Shown: positions 55,033-63,596, counted from the first letter of the stretch. The stretch: DNA of 64,000 nucleotides from DATFVA01 sp963771705 (GCA_963771705.1 CAVYUP010000006.1:248001-312000); one strand, 5' to 3'. Program-made: numbers and translations. Notes: generated from the sequence alone by a model not told the origin.

Positions 55033-56426
55033 TTGCTTTCATCTTTTTTATCGTAGCTTACTTCTTCGAACTGTGCGGTAAAATGCCTGAGCATAGGTGC
55101 CTGATATGTAATCCTGTAACCTTTAAGGGAACTCCTTTTCTTGTAAACTTCCAGCAAAACCTCGAGGACATAATCAATATGGCTCTGAGTATAAACCCTT
55201 CTTGGGACAGCCAGTCTTACAAGTTCCATCGGCGGAGGAATGAGCTTTCCATTCTTATCGTACTTACCGAACATAACACTGCCGATCTCTACAGCCCTTA
55301 TGCCTCCTTCTATGTAAAGGGCACAAACGATGGACTGCCCCGGAAACTGATCCTGGGGAATGTTCGGAAGAAATCTTTTGGCATCGAGATAAATTGCATG
55401 ACCTCCGGGGGGTTCAATAATGGGAACGCCCGCAGAGACAAGCTTTTCGCCGAGATACTCCACACTTCTGATACGGTACTGCAGGTAATGTTCATCGAGT
55501 ACCTCCTCGAGACCCTGTGCAATAGCTTCCAGATCGCGTCCTGCGAGTCCTCCATATGTGGGAAATCCTTCTGTAACTATGAGAAGATTCCGGCAGTTCA
55601 TGGCCAGCTGATCATCATTCATTGCCAGGAAGCCGCCTATATTGGCAAGACCATCTTTCTTTGCACTCATCGTTGCTCCGTCAGCATAAGAAAACATCTC
55701 CTGAGCTATTTCAAGAAGGGATTTACCCTCGTAGCCCTTTTCACGTTTTTTAATGAAATAGGCATTTTCTGCGAAACGGCAGGCATCGAGGAAAAGAGGG
55801 ATATCATACTTTTTAAGTACTTCCTTAACCTCACGGATATTCTGCATAGAGACCGGCTGACCTCCCCCGGAATTATTTGTTACGGTAATCATGCATAAAG
55901 GAATATTTTCTTTTCCTTTTTCCTTTATAAAGCTTTCGAGTTTTTCGATATCCATATTTCCCTTAAAAGGAGCTCTTATTTCAGGATGTTTTCCATCTTC
56001 ATTAAGGAGATCAACCGCCTCGGCATTGGTGAACTCGACATTTGCCCGGGTCGTATCGAAGTGAGTGTTATTCGGAATGAATTTTCCTTCTCCGCCTATT
56101 ATAGAGAAAAGAATCTTTTCAGCTGCCCTCCCCTGATGAGTGGGGATAATGTACTGAAGTCCCGTTATCTTTTTTACCATTTCCTCAAATCGGTAGAAAC
56201 TCCGGGAACCGGCATACGATTCATCTCCCTGCATGATACCTGCCCACTGCATCGAACTCATTGCCGAAGTCCCGCTGTCCGTCAGCAGGTCTATCAGCAC
56301 ATCGTCAGCGTGAAGCATAAATGTATTATAACCTGCCTTTTTAAGCAGCTCAACACGTTCTTCTCTTGTTGTAAATTTTATCGGTTCAACAGATTTAATT
56401 TTGAAAGGTTCTATTATAGTTTTCAT
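55029..56426 (-). CDS. tnaA: Tryptophanase (tyrosine phenol-lyase superfamily)
   Basis: 465 residues. PLP enzyme with the Lys in TMSAKKDGL (K257), THQGRAAEK, FDTTRANVEF and RVYTQSHIDYVLEVL. Telling tryptophanase from tyrosine phenol-lyase: the substrate-pocket segment reads IRAVEIG (TPL has an Arg in SMERG) and LRHFTAQF (TPL has Phe for His), both tryptophanase-type, although other parts (KSVEP, GYNTF, GGLAGRD, SYADG) look TPL-like. Expected reaction: Trp to indole, pyruvate and ammonia. No TnaC-like leader or tryptophan permease is seen. First gene of an operon with DUF4905, AMMECR1, MEMO and DUF2520. Confidence 0.88.
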   Translation of the reverse strand: MKTIIEPFKIKSVEPIKFTTREERVELLKKAGYNTFMLHADDVLIDLLTDSGTSAMSSMQWAGIMQGDESYAGSRSFYRFEEMVKKITGLQYIIPTHQGRAAEKILFSIIGGEGKFIPNNTHFDTTRANVEFTNAEAVDLLNEDGKHPEIRAPFKGNMDIEKLESFIKEKGKENIPLCMITVTNNSGGGQPVSMQNIREVKEVLKKYDIPLFLDACRFAENAYFIKKREKGYEGKSLLEIAQEMFSYADGATMSAKKDGLANIGGFLAMNDDQLAMNCRNLLIVTEGFPTYGGLAGRDLEAIAQGLEEVLDEHYLQYRIRSVEYLGEKLVSAGVPIIEPPGGHAIYLDAKRFLPNIPQDQFPGQSIVCALYIEGGIRAVEIGSVMFGKYDKNGKLIPPPMELVRLAVPRRVYTQSHIDYVLEVLLEVYKKRSSLKGYRITYQAPMLRHFTAQFEEVSYDKKDESK

Positions 56427-56642
56427 TTGATTTCCCTGTAATCAGAATATTGCATAATAATTATTTTTTCTATCCAAATTTAACGAAACTTCGATTAACT
56501 ATTTTATATCAACAGATTCCTTTCCCCCGGTTTTATGCCATCATGGAAATAAAATTGCTTTCGTTTAATTTCTAGTTGCGTTTGGTCTTTACAATAAATA
56601 CTTTTTTACATACATCTTTTAAATATTTGTTAGGGATGAACA

Positions 56643-57464
56643 ATGGACAATACAGACTTACCGAATCTGAACGATCCTTCCACAAATGAGGTGCCGGTGG
56701 AGGAAGAACTGAGTCATAGCGATAAGCTGGTTGGTGTTTTTGCCGAACCAGGCGTAATGTATGCTAAAACAGCTCAGTTTCCCCCAAGGACTATCGATTG
56801 GATAATTCCTCTGCTTGTAATGGTAATTATCTCAATAGCCTCCGCATGGATTATTCAAAGCAACCCTGAGGTTTCATACAATATCAGACAGGAACAGCTA
56901 GGGAAAATCGAGAATTCATTTCAGGAAATGGTAAATAAAGGGCAGATGACCAAAGCGCAGGCAAAGGAACAGATGGACAGAATTGAGGAAAAAATGTCCG
57001 AGGGAACGAATATGGTGCAGGTTGTAATTTTTACAATAGTAAGAGTCTTTTTGTTCTTCTTCATTGTATCCGGAATCTACTTTATTGCAGCCCGATTCAT
57101 ATTTAAAGGAGAAGGAACTTATGCCTCGGCTATGGTGGCTAACGGACTTACGGCATACATTGACGTAATCCAGGTAATCATTGCCACAATACTGACTATT
57201 GTAACAGGAAGACTCGTAATGGATACAAGTCTTGCCTCATTCATGCATATTGACAAAATTACTTTCGGAGGTTTTATCCTTGGTAAGCTGGACGTAATCA
57301 CAATTTGGAGCCTCGCGATTGTCAGCATCGGTCTTGCCAAAATGTTCAAAGCTGGAAGTATGACTAAATACTTTATCTTTGTTTTCGGCTTATGGATTGT
57401 ATGGAGTCTGATTATTTTCGGGCTGGGCCAGGCTATTCCATTTCTCAGATTTCTTGGAGGCTAA
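56643..57464 (+). CDS. Yip1-family integral membrane protein
   Basis: 273 residues: acidic N-terminus (about 1-40), FAEPGVMYAKTAQFPPRTID followed by five hydrophobic helices, with a charged coiled segment between helices 1 and 2 (QLGKIENSFQEMVNKGQMTK). The layout SxxxxGVFxxPxxxY...W...P then five helices is the bacterial Yip1 domain. Function unknown. AGGG eight bases before ATG at 56643. Diverges from tnaA; the 216-base gap holds both promoters. Confidence 0.82.
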   Translation: MDNTDLPNLNDPSTNEVPVEEELSHSDKLVGVFAEPGVMYAKTAQFPPRTIDWIIPLLVMVIISIASAWIIQSNPEVSYNIRQEQLGKIENSFQEMVNKGQMTKAQAKEQMDRIEEKMSEGTNMVQVVIFTIVRVFLFFFIVSGIYFIAARFIFKGEGTYASAMVANGLTAYIDVIQVIIATILTIVTGRLVMDTSLASFMHIDKITFGGFILGKLDVITIWSLAIVSIGLAKMFKAGSMTKYFIFVFGLWIVWSLIIFGLGQAIPFLRFLGG

Positions 57465-57822
57465 TCCCTCCAGGGGTGCTGCTCTCCTTTCAGCATAAAT
57501 TTAATATTTCTCTCCCGGATAAGAACATTCCGGGAGGGAAATCTTACCAATCGGAATTCCGTCCGCCTAATCCCGGAAACTTATCCGCCCTCTGTTGACA
57601 CTCTATACCAAACCGGAACCTCCGATCTCCCTCCATCGCTTTCTTTTCTGAAACCATACCTCATATCAGCCTGACAGGCGTATAACCTGCCCATCCGGCA
57701 CACCCGTACAATACCATATTGCTTTTAAATATTTTAATATTTAAGTTGCTTCACCCCCATTAAGGGGGTACAACCCCTGAGCAAGGGGTACGCAATCAAA
57801 TGAAAAAAAAATTATCATAAGA
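57465..57822. other. Gene-free stretch with hairpins and palindromes
   Basis: No gene in 358 bases. A strong hairpin lies at 57507-57542 (TTTCTCTCCCGGA pairing with TCCGGGAGGGAAA), probably ending the Yip1 transcript though without a T run. Closer to the regulator gene are the palindromes listed separately. Confidence 0.6.
57722..57789 (+). promoter_or_regulatory. Palindrome and two hairpins upstream of the TrmB-type regulator
   Basis: CTTTTAAATATT-TT-AATATTTAAG (57722-57745) is a near-perfect AT palindrome. ACCCCCATTAAGGGGGT (57753-57769) and ACCCCTGAGCAAGGGGT (57773-57789) are two tandem short hairpins of like shape. They precede the ATG at 57823 by 34 bases. The AT palindrome has the size of an operator; autoregulation by the TrmB protein is an inference. 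Confidence 0.45.
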
Positions 57823-58662
57823 ATGAACAGTTTAATAGAGAAACTTCAGAAGCTGGGTCTTTCAAAAAGAGAGTCTGAAGTTTATATCGCGTTACTTACC
57901 AAAGAAGAATTCACCGCACCTGAAATCGGGAAGGTAACTTCGGTCTCAAGGAACAAATCATACGAGGTACTCCAGAGTCTTGTTAAAAAGAATCTGTGTA
58001 CAGAAACATATAAGAATGGTTCTAAAGTATTCCGTGGAATCAAACCAGATATTGCACTAAAGAATATTATTTCTGTTTATGAAGATGAACTCAAAGAAAA
58101 GAAAGAATTGTCCTCTCAGTTCCGGGAGGAACTTATGAAGATCCATTCTGAAAAGAGGCAGGGTTCAGGCTCATTGGATTACATTGAAGTGTTTACTGAT
58201 ATAGGACAGGTAAGAGAAAGATGGGAAAGCATAGAGAGAAACACTAAAACTGAACTGCTCGTTTTTACCAAGCCCCCCTACTCAGTCTCGCTTGAGGATA
58301 CTCTTGAAATGGCAGAAGAAGTGAAAGAGAACAAAATTTCTATACGAAGTATATATGAGTTCAGTACCCTGAAATCTCTCGATGAAGCTAAAAATCTTTT
58401 GAAGATGATCGATATATATAAGAAGATGGGCGAAGATGCGAAAATAATAGAAGATCTTCCGATGAAACTGGCGATCAGCGATGTGGAAACCACGATATTC
58501 GTATTAAATGACATGGTATCGATGCAGGGCGGGATGACCACAATGATCGTAGAACATCCGGGCTTTGCAATTGCATTAAAGAAAGTGTTCGAGAGCTACT
58601 GGAAGGAAGCACTTCCCATCAGCCTATTCAGAAAAAACATAGGTAAATATTTTAAGAAATAA
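57823..58662 (+). CDS. TrmB-family transcriptional regulator
   Basis: 279 residues. N-terminal winged helix (LQKLGLSKRESEVYIALLTK, EIGKVTSVSRNKSYEVLQSL, GSKVFRGIKPDIAL) and a coiled linker (EDELKEKKELSSQFREELMK), then a PLD-like effector domain (about 110-250: YIEVFTDIGQVRERWESIER, ISIRSIYEFSTL, LAISDVETTIFVLNDMVSMQ). TrmB proteins usually sense sugars; the ligand here is unknown. 29 bases upstream of the T9SS cargo gene, so they may be co-transcribed. Confidence 0.9.
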   Translation: MNSLIEKLQKLGLSKRESEVYIALLTKEEFTAPEIGKVTSVSRNKSYEVLQSLVKKNLCTETYKNGSKVFRGIKPDIALKNIISVYEDELKEKKELSSQFREELMKIHSEKRQGSGSLDYIEVFTDIGQVRERWESIERNTKTELLVFTKPPYSVSLEDTLEMAEEVKENKISIRSIYEFSTLKSLDEAKNLLKMIDIYKKMGEDAKIIEDLPMKLAISDVETTIFVLNDMVSMQGGMTTMIVEHPGFAIALKKVFESYWKEALPISLFRKNIGKYFKK

Positions 58663-58691
58663 TTAACTGTATTTTACAAACAGGAGAATAT

Positions 58692-60698
58692 ATGAAAGGT
58701 TCAATTAAAATTTTCGCTTTAACACTGCTTATGATGTGCGGATTCAGTATTAACTTGTCAGCACAATGGTCATCGGACCCGGCCGCAAACCTGCAGGTTT
58801 GTGATGTAACCGGCGATCAAGCATTACCTAAAATAGCTTCAACTTCCGACGGCGGATGCTACATAGCCTGGTTCGATAACCGGAACGGAAGTTATGCTGT
58901 TTACCTGCAGCGTCTGGATGCTCTTGGAAATAAGATGTGGGCTTCGGACGGAATGCTGATAAGCGATAACCCCCAGAGTTCTTCGCTGGTCGACTGGGAT
59001 ATCGCATCTGACAATCATAATAACGCAATCTTAACGTTTACGGATACAAGGGATAATGATAGTCTGCATGCCTTCGCATACCTGGTAGATACTACCGGAA
59101 CTATGCTCTGGGGAGCAAACGGAATAAGACTCTCCGGTGACGGTGATTATCAACCTAACCCTGTGACCTGCCAGACATCCGACGGCAATTATGTATTCGC
59201 ATGGATTATTGCAAATACTCCTCAGACTATTGCTCTGCAGAAAATTTCTCTTTCCGGACAAAAATTATGGGGCGCTGATCCCATCATTTATTCCAGCGGT
59301 ACTAGTGAGAATTATACCTACCCTGAAGTTGTGCCATCAGATAATGGAAGTGTACTGGTTGTACATACAGGCTATACAGGTCCCTTCTACGCTGCGGTTG
59401 TTCACATTTATGCCCAGAAGTTTGATACCGACGGAAATACGGTGTGGGCCGACCCGGGTGGTGTAGCAATACAGGACAGAGGCGGAATACCATTTTATGT
59501 TCATCCATCTGTGATCAGCGATGAGGCTGACGGAGCGTTTGTTTCATGGTATGACGACTGGGATTCAAATAACCTGTTCAGCTCATTTGTACAGCATATT
59601 ACATCAACAGGAACAGTTGCCTTCCCGGCTAATGGAGCGGAAGTTTCTTCAAATACTACAATGCATCATATATACCCTGCCATAGCTTATAATTCAGGTT
59701 CGGATCAGTTGTATTGCTTCTGGCTGGAGGAAACCTCACTTCAGGATAACTTTGCGGTATATGGACAAAAGTTTGATGCTGCGGGAACGAAATTATGGAA
59801 CAGCGAAGGAATCGCATTAACATCGATGACCCAAAACGCAATGTTTCAGCCGCATGCTTTATCTACTGATACCTCGGTATTTGTAATTTATGCACAGGGA
59901 AATCAGTCAGGTTTAAATCAGGGATTATATGCCTTTATGACTGATGCTGACGGTAATTTCTCCTGGAATCCAGCTATTGTAACTATGTCGGACCCGACTC
60001 CCCAGAAACTGCATGAAGTATCCACAATATGGACGGATGATATAGCAAAGATCGCCTGGGAAGATACAAGAAATGACGGCGGAGGAATATATGCCCAGAA
60101 TATAAATCCCAACGGACAGCTGGGAAATATTGCTGTACCAGTAGAACTTACTTCATTTACAGGCGTACAAAACGGTAGTACCGTAACTTTAAACTGGAAT
60201 ACAGCAACAGAACTTAATAACCGCGGGTTCGATGTTGAGAGAACAGAACTGAATAAAAATAACTGGCAGAGCATCAGTTTTATTCCGGGAAACGGAACGA
60301 GTACCAGTCCTCATACATATACTTACGCGGATAAAAATCTGAATGGCGGATCATACAGCTACAGGCTGCAACAAGTTGACAATGACGGCTCATCGAAATA
60401 TGTCAATCTTGCTGAAAGCTTTACTATTGAACCCGGTTCTTATAGACTTTCTCAGAATTATCCCAATCCTTTTAATCCGTCCACAATGATTAAATATTCG
60501 CTCCCCGAACAAAATCAGGTTACAATAAAGATTTATAATGTTCTTGGCAGTCAGGTTGCAACACTGGTTAACGAAGTAAAACCTGCCGGAAGTTATGAAG
60601 TAAACTTCGATGCGTCGAAACTATCGAGCGGCGTATATTACTACACAATATCCTCAGGCAAATTTACTTCAACAAAGAAGATGATACTTATGAAATAA
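58692..60698 (+). CDS. T9SS-sorted secreted protein with repeated beta motifs
   Basis: 668 residues: signal peptide (ending NLSAQ), then about eight similar units with a Trp-Asp core, for example CYIAWFDNRNGSYAVYLQRL, VWADPGGVAIQDRGG, YGQKFDAAGTKLWNSEGIAL and IAWEDTRNDGGGIYAQN, the last four of beta-propeller look. An FN3-like domain (VELTSFTGVQNGSTVTLNWN) and a sorting domain follow (LSQNYPNPFNPSTMIKYSL, KKMILMK). The stop codon TAA shares its last A with the left inverted repeat of the DUF1670 cassette. Without the cassette the stop would read TAG. Confidence 0.82.
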   Translation: MKGSIKIFALTLLMMCGFSINLSAQWSSDPAANLQVCDVTGDQALPKIASTSDGGCYIAWFDNRNGSYAVYLQRLDALGNKMWASDGMLISDNPQSSSLVDWDIASDNHNNAILTFTDTRDNDSLHAFAYLVDTTGTMLWGANGIRLSGDGDYQPNPVTCQTSDGNYVFAWIIANTPQTIALQKISLSGQKLWGADPIIYSSGTSENYTYPEVVPSDNGSVLVVHTGYTGPFYAAVVHIYAQKFDTDGNTVWADPGGVAIQDRGGIPFYVHPSVISDEADGAFVSWYDDWDSNNLFSSFVQHITSTGTVAFPANGAEVSSNTTMHHIYPAIAYNSGSDQLYCFWLEETSLQDNFAVYGQKFDAAGTKLWNSEGIALTSMTQNAMFQPHALSTDTSVFVIYAQGNQSGLNQGLYAFMTDADGNFSWNPAIVTMSDPTPQKLHEVSTIWTDDIAKIAWEDTRNDGGGIYAQNINPNGQLGNIAVPVELTSFTGVQNGSTVTLNWNTATELNNRGFDVERTELNKNNWQSISFIPGNGTSTSPHTYTYADKNLNGGSYSYRLQQVDNDGSSKYVNLAESFTIEPGSYRLSQNYPNPFNPSTMIKYSLPEQNQVTIKIYNVLGSQVATLVNEVKPAGSYEVNFDASKLSSGVYYYTISSGKFTSTKKMILMK

Positions 60699-60710
60699 CG
60701 ACATATGTCG

Positions 60711-60744
60711 CCTCAGAAAAGATTAAATTAACAAAAAACTGAGG
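60711..60744 (+). promoter_or_regulatory. Leader stem that covers the ribosome binding site of the first DUF1670 gene
   Basis: CCTCAG (60711-60716, overlapping the left inverted repeat) can pair with CTGAGG (60739-60744). The latter contains the Shine-Dalgarno GAGG of the ATG at 60751. Paired, the site would be hidden; a control of translation is inferred. Confidence 0.45.
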
Positions 60745-60750
60745 TGATAA

Positions 60751-61596
60751 ATGAATTTAAGAAGAAGCTTAATAAACAGACAGCAAATAAAAAGTTCGGA
60801 AGGAGAGTTCATCTGGGAATTAGAAAACTCATATGAACTCTCTCCGAAGTTAAGTTCATTAATACTAATAACAGCCAAAGAATGTTTAATAAGGGAGAAT
60901 AATTTAAGGGAAGGGCAAATAGAAGTTACAGTAATCGGGATAGAGGAAAGAGCGGGGAAAGTAATAGAGAAGATGGAAAAGAAAAGAGTCAGGTTGACGA
61001 TTGATAATGGGATAGAAGACCTGGAGGTCTTAAGGGAAAATGGAAGAGTAGAGCTGCGGAGAGTAAGGCTGCAGAGGATAAGCCAGGAAGCGATAGAACA
61101 GGAAGGAGTCGTAAGTCAAGAAGATTTATCCAAATATTTAGGATGTACAGTAAGGACTATTCAAAGAGATATAAGGATTATAAAAAAAGAAGGAATAGAA
61201 GTAGTAACCAGAGGATATATTCATAATATAGGCAGATGCCAGACACATAAAGTAAAAATAATAAGTATGATGTTAGATGGGATGACCTATAGTGAAATAA
61301 AACTAAGATCCAGACATTCGATAGGAGCAATAAAGAGATACATAGAAAGTTTTACAAAAGTCGTAATGGCACAAAAAAGAGGAATATACAGAGTAAAAGA
61401 TATAAGTGCAGTAACGGGTTTAAGTGAGGGATTAGTAAAACAGTACGTTGAGTTGTTGAAGGAAAGCAAAAAAGATAAAACAAGGAGAGAGAATCTCAAG
61501 CTGTTGATAGAAAGAAACAGTTACAGAGAGCATATAAAAAAAACGGTAAAGAAGCATTCAGAGCCTCAGGCAGCTATGATGGGAGGCTTGTTATGA
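60751..61596 (+). CDS. DUF1670 protein A (triple helix-turn-helix)
   Basis: 281 residues, no known function. After an N-terminal domain of about 110 residues (SPKLSSLILITAKECLIREN, REGQIEVTVIGIEE, RVRLTIDNGIEDLEVLRENG), it has three helix-turn-helix-like segments: SQEDLSKYLGCTVRTIQRDI (122-141), TYSEIKLRSRHSIGAIKRYI (179-198) and RVKDISAVTGLSEGLVKQYV (214-233). A Gly-His knuckle (RGYIHNIGRCQTHKVKI) separates the first two. The pattern is DUF1670, found in Chloroflexi, methanogens and Ignavibacteria. GAGGTG eight bases before ATG. Overlaps the next gene by four bases (ATGA). Confidence 0.8.
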   Translation: MNLRRSLINRQQIKSSEGEFIWELENSYELSPKLSSLILITAKECLIRENNLREGQIEVTVIGIEERAGKVIEKMEKKRVRLTIDNGIEDLEVLRENGRVELRRVRLQRISQEAIEQEGVVSQEDLSKYLGCTVRTIQRDIRIIKKEGIEVVTRGYIHNIGRCQTHKVKIISMMLDGMTYSEIKLRSRHSIGAIKRYIESFTKVVMAQKRGIYRVKDISAVTGLSEGLVKQYVELLKESKKDKTRRENLKLLIERNSYREHIKKTVKKHSEPQAAMMGGLL

Positions 61597-62397
61597 GTTT
61601 AAATCAGACAAGAGACCGGTATGAAAGCATAAACAAAAGGAACTTTCATCAGGCAATAGTAAACCTGCTGGAGAATGAATATAAAATATTAGGCTCAAGA
61701 AAAGTACTGGATATGCTGGCAGACGATATAGAAGATCTGCACAGGGAATATTATCCGGTAAGCAACCAGGTAGGGATCGGGGAAATAGTATTCAGAACGA
61801 CGAAGGATGATGGTCAACGACAGAATTATGGAAAGAGGACAGAGGATTATGCGGCCGTGACAGTAGTACTTCCCCTGATAACCGAAGAAGATGTTGAAAG
61901 AAGAATCTTCTATAAGAAGGGAGACCGGAACAGTAATTATAAACACCGGGAAGCAAGAGATATAGAGACAATGGTAAGGTTGCTGAAGGTCAGCAAAGGC
62001 ACAGGGAGGGTTATTAAGTGGAGCAGAGCTGAGTGTTCTGATGAATAGGAGTCTTAGTACAATAAGAAAATATTTAGATGCTTACAGAACTAAAACCGGA
62101 GAAATACTTCCGCTGAAAGGATATGTGCTAGACCAAGGGAGTTTACCCACACATAAAGGAATCATAATAAGTTTATATGAGCAGGGTGTCTCTCCGGCTG
62201 ATATAGTATTGAAAACCAGTCACAGCCAGGAAGCAGTAGACAGATACATAAAACAATATACGCAGATAAAAAAACTTATAAGAAAAGGAATGGATGAAGA
62301 ATCTGTTAAAGAAATAACTGGAAGATCTATGAAAGTAGTAAGAGAATACATTAAATTATATTATGATCTAAATCCGGGAGAGATTAAAAAACAGTAA
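61593..62397 (+). pseudogene. DUF1670 protein B, frameshifted paralogue
   Basis: Open from ATG at 61593 to TAG at 62048, and again from 62041 to TAA at 62397 in the +1 frame. Extending the second frame upstream gives KAQGGLLSGAELSVLMNRS, which continues the first frame if one A of the run 61995-61997 is dropped. The joined protein (about 267 residues) has an N-terminal domain (EYYPVSNQVGIGEIVFRTTK, GKRTEDYAAVTVVLPLI) and the same three HTH segments as protein A (AELSVLMNRSLSTIRKYLDA, SPADIVLKTSHSQEAVDRYI, SVKEITGRSMKVVREYIKLY), so A and B are paralogues, probably partners. Broken gene or sequence error. Confidence 0.75.
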
Positions 62398-62460
62398 AAT
62401 TTACCAGGCGACAAATGTCGTAATAGTAAATAACCCCCGTGATATACGATCTTACCTCTG

Positions 62461-62488
62461 AAGTCCCGCTTACGGCGGGACTTTTTTT
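62461..62488 (+). terminator. Rho-independent terminator
   Basis: AAGTCCCGC and GCGGGACTT around TTACG, then seven T. It follows the right inverted repeat by 40 bases and most likely belonged to the T9SS gene ending at 60698 before the cassette. Confidence 0.92.
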
Positions 62489-62632
62489 ATGCCGTCCAAT
62501 ACAACAGATATTGCTTCTCAAGGCAGCTAATCATATGTTACATATGAAGTTGAAATAATTTTGGGGATACTTCAGCAAATGAAGGAATCGGCCATTTAAT
62601 TTGGTTCCTGAGAATAAAAAAGGACGGGGAAA

Positions 62633-63596
62633 ATGGAAAATGTCAGAATAAAAGCTCTTCTTATCTTTTTAATGATCCTAACAGGTTTAATATCCGCCCA
62701 GGAAAGAAAAAGCCTGCTTATACTTCCCTTTGACGCCAATGGAATAGATCCTGTATATGTTCAAACAGCCCGATCAATACTCAGTGTTGAAATCGGAAAG
62801 TATAATAAGGTGGATATTTTATCGGAAGCTAAGACAGAAGAAAGTCTGGACGGTTCCGATTGTTTCACCACAGACTGCGCCGTGGAAGTTGGAAAGCGGG
62901 CAGGAGCTGATCAGACTGCGGGATGCAGGCTGGCCGCTCTCGGAGATAAGATTATGGTTCAATATTTCCTGATGGATGTATCCTCCGGCAAGCCGGTCCT
63001 GATGGACCAGATTTCGGCAGTCAGCGTAGAAGATCTGGAACCGGTAATGAAAAGAGTTGCCTCAAATATTGTAGAGATGAAGTCAACAGAAAATAATGTG
63101 CAGGTCGGCAGCATCGTTCAGGAGGAAACAGAAGAACCTCTAAGGAGGTCATCAAGAAAAAATATAGGTCTTTCTTTCGGATATCTCTTTCCGCAGGACG
63201 GTTATGGGAATGATAAAAAATCCTTCACTATAAATCTGCACCTCGATTATGAGATGGAGGATCTGGCCGTAGGAATGCTGTTCGGCATAAGAGACGGTTT
63301 TGCAATGAATGTATACGGGGATTATTTGTTCAGTAAAACCGATATATGCCCCTACTTAGGCGGAGCTTTCGGTTTTCACTGGATTACTCACAGCCAGAAC
63401 AATTATGTCGCAGTAACACAACCGGGTCAGGCTGCATTATAGTTCAAAGGATAGCGACGGTTTTGAGCTTACGTTTAATACGGGTCTAAGAGTTTTGCAT
63501 ACCTACAATTTCCAGGTCCTTCTCAACCTTGAATACATCATGACCTTTAATGACTATAATGATAAAGCCATCGTATTCACAATAGGAATCTTATAA
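62633..63596 (+). pseudogene. TolB/CsgG-like N-domain plus outer-membrane barrel, frameshifted near its end
   Basis: ATG at 62633 (GGGGAAA upstream), signal peptide, then a TolB N-terminal-like alpha/beta domain (LLILPFDANGIDPVYVQTAR, DCFTTDCAVEVGKRAGADQT with its Cys pair, YFLMDVSSGKPVLMD). A beta barrel follows (IGLSFGYLFPQDGYGNDKKS, FAMNVYGDYLFSKTDICPYL). The frame stops at 63442, but the +1 frame from about 63430 continues the barrel: LHYSSKDSDGFELTFNTGLR, HTYNFQVLLNLEYIMTFNDY, ending VFTIGIL and TAA at 63596. One extra base around CCGGG (63421-63426) explains it. Predicted envelope sensor or scaffold. Confidence 0.72.

Larger units (their letters stand above)
60698..62421 (+). mobile_element. 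Putative DUF1670 cassette bounded by inverted repeats
   Basis: ACGACATATGTCGCCT (60698-60713) and AGGCGACAAATGTCGT (62406-62421) are inverted repeats with one mismatch in 16. Each is itself close to palindromic (CGACATATGTCG). AATA stands directly outside on both sides (60694-60697 and 62422-62425), as a 4-bp target duplication would. Inside are two DUF1670 genes and no transposase or recombinase that I recognise. The coding strand is strongly purine-rich, with many AGA/AGG and ATA codons unlike the neighbours. Removing the cassette restores a normal stop-to-terminator distance for the T9SS gene. Confidence 0.6.

Noticed and set aside
55002..55898. 298-codon plus-strand open frame opposite tryptophanase
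   Set aside because: Antisense shadow of a clearly conserved enzyme; no signal, no family, and it exists only because of the codon choice of tnaA.
57507..57542. Rho-independent terminator after the Yip1 gene
   Set aside because: The stem is strong but no T run follows; kept only as a hairpin in the gene-free entry.
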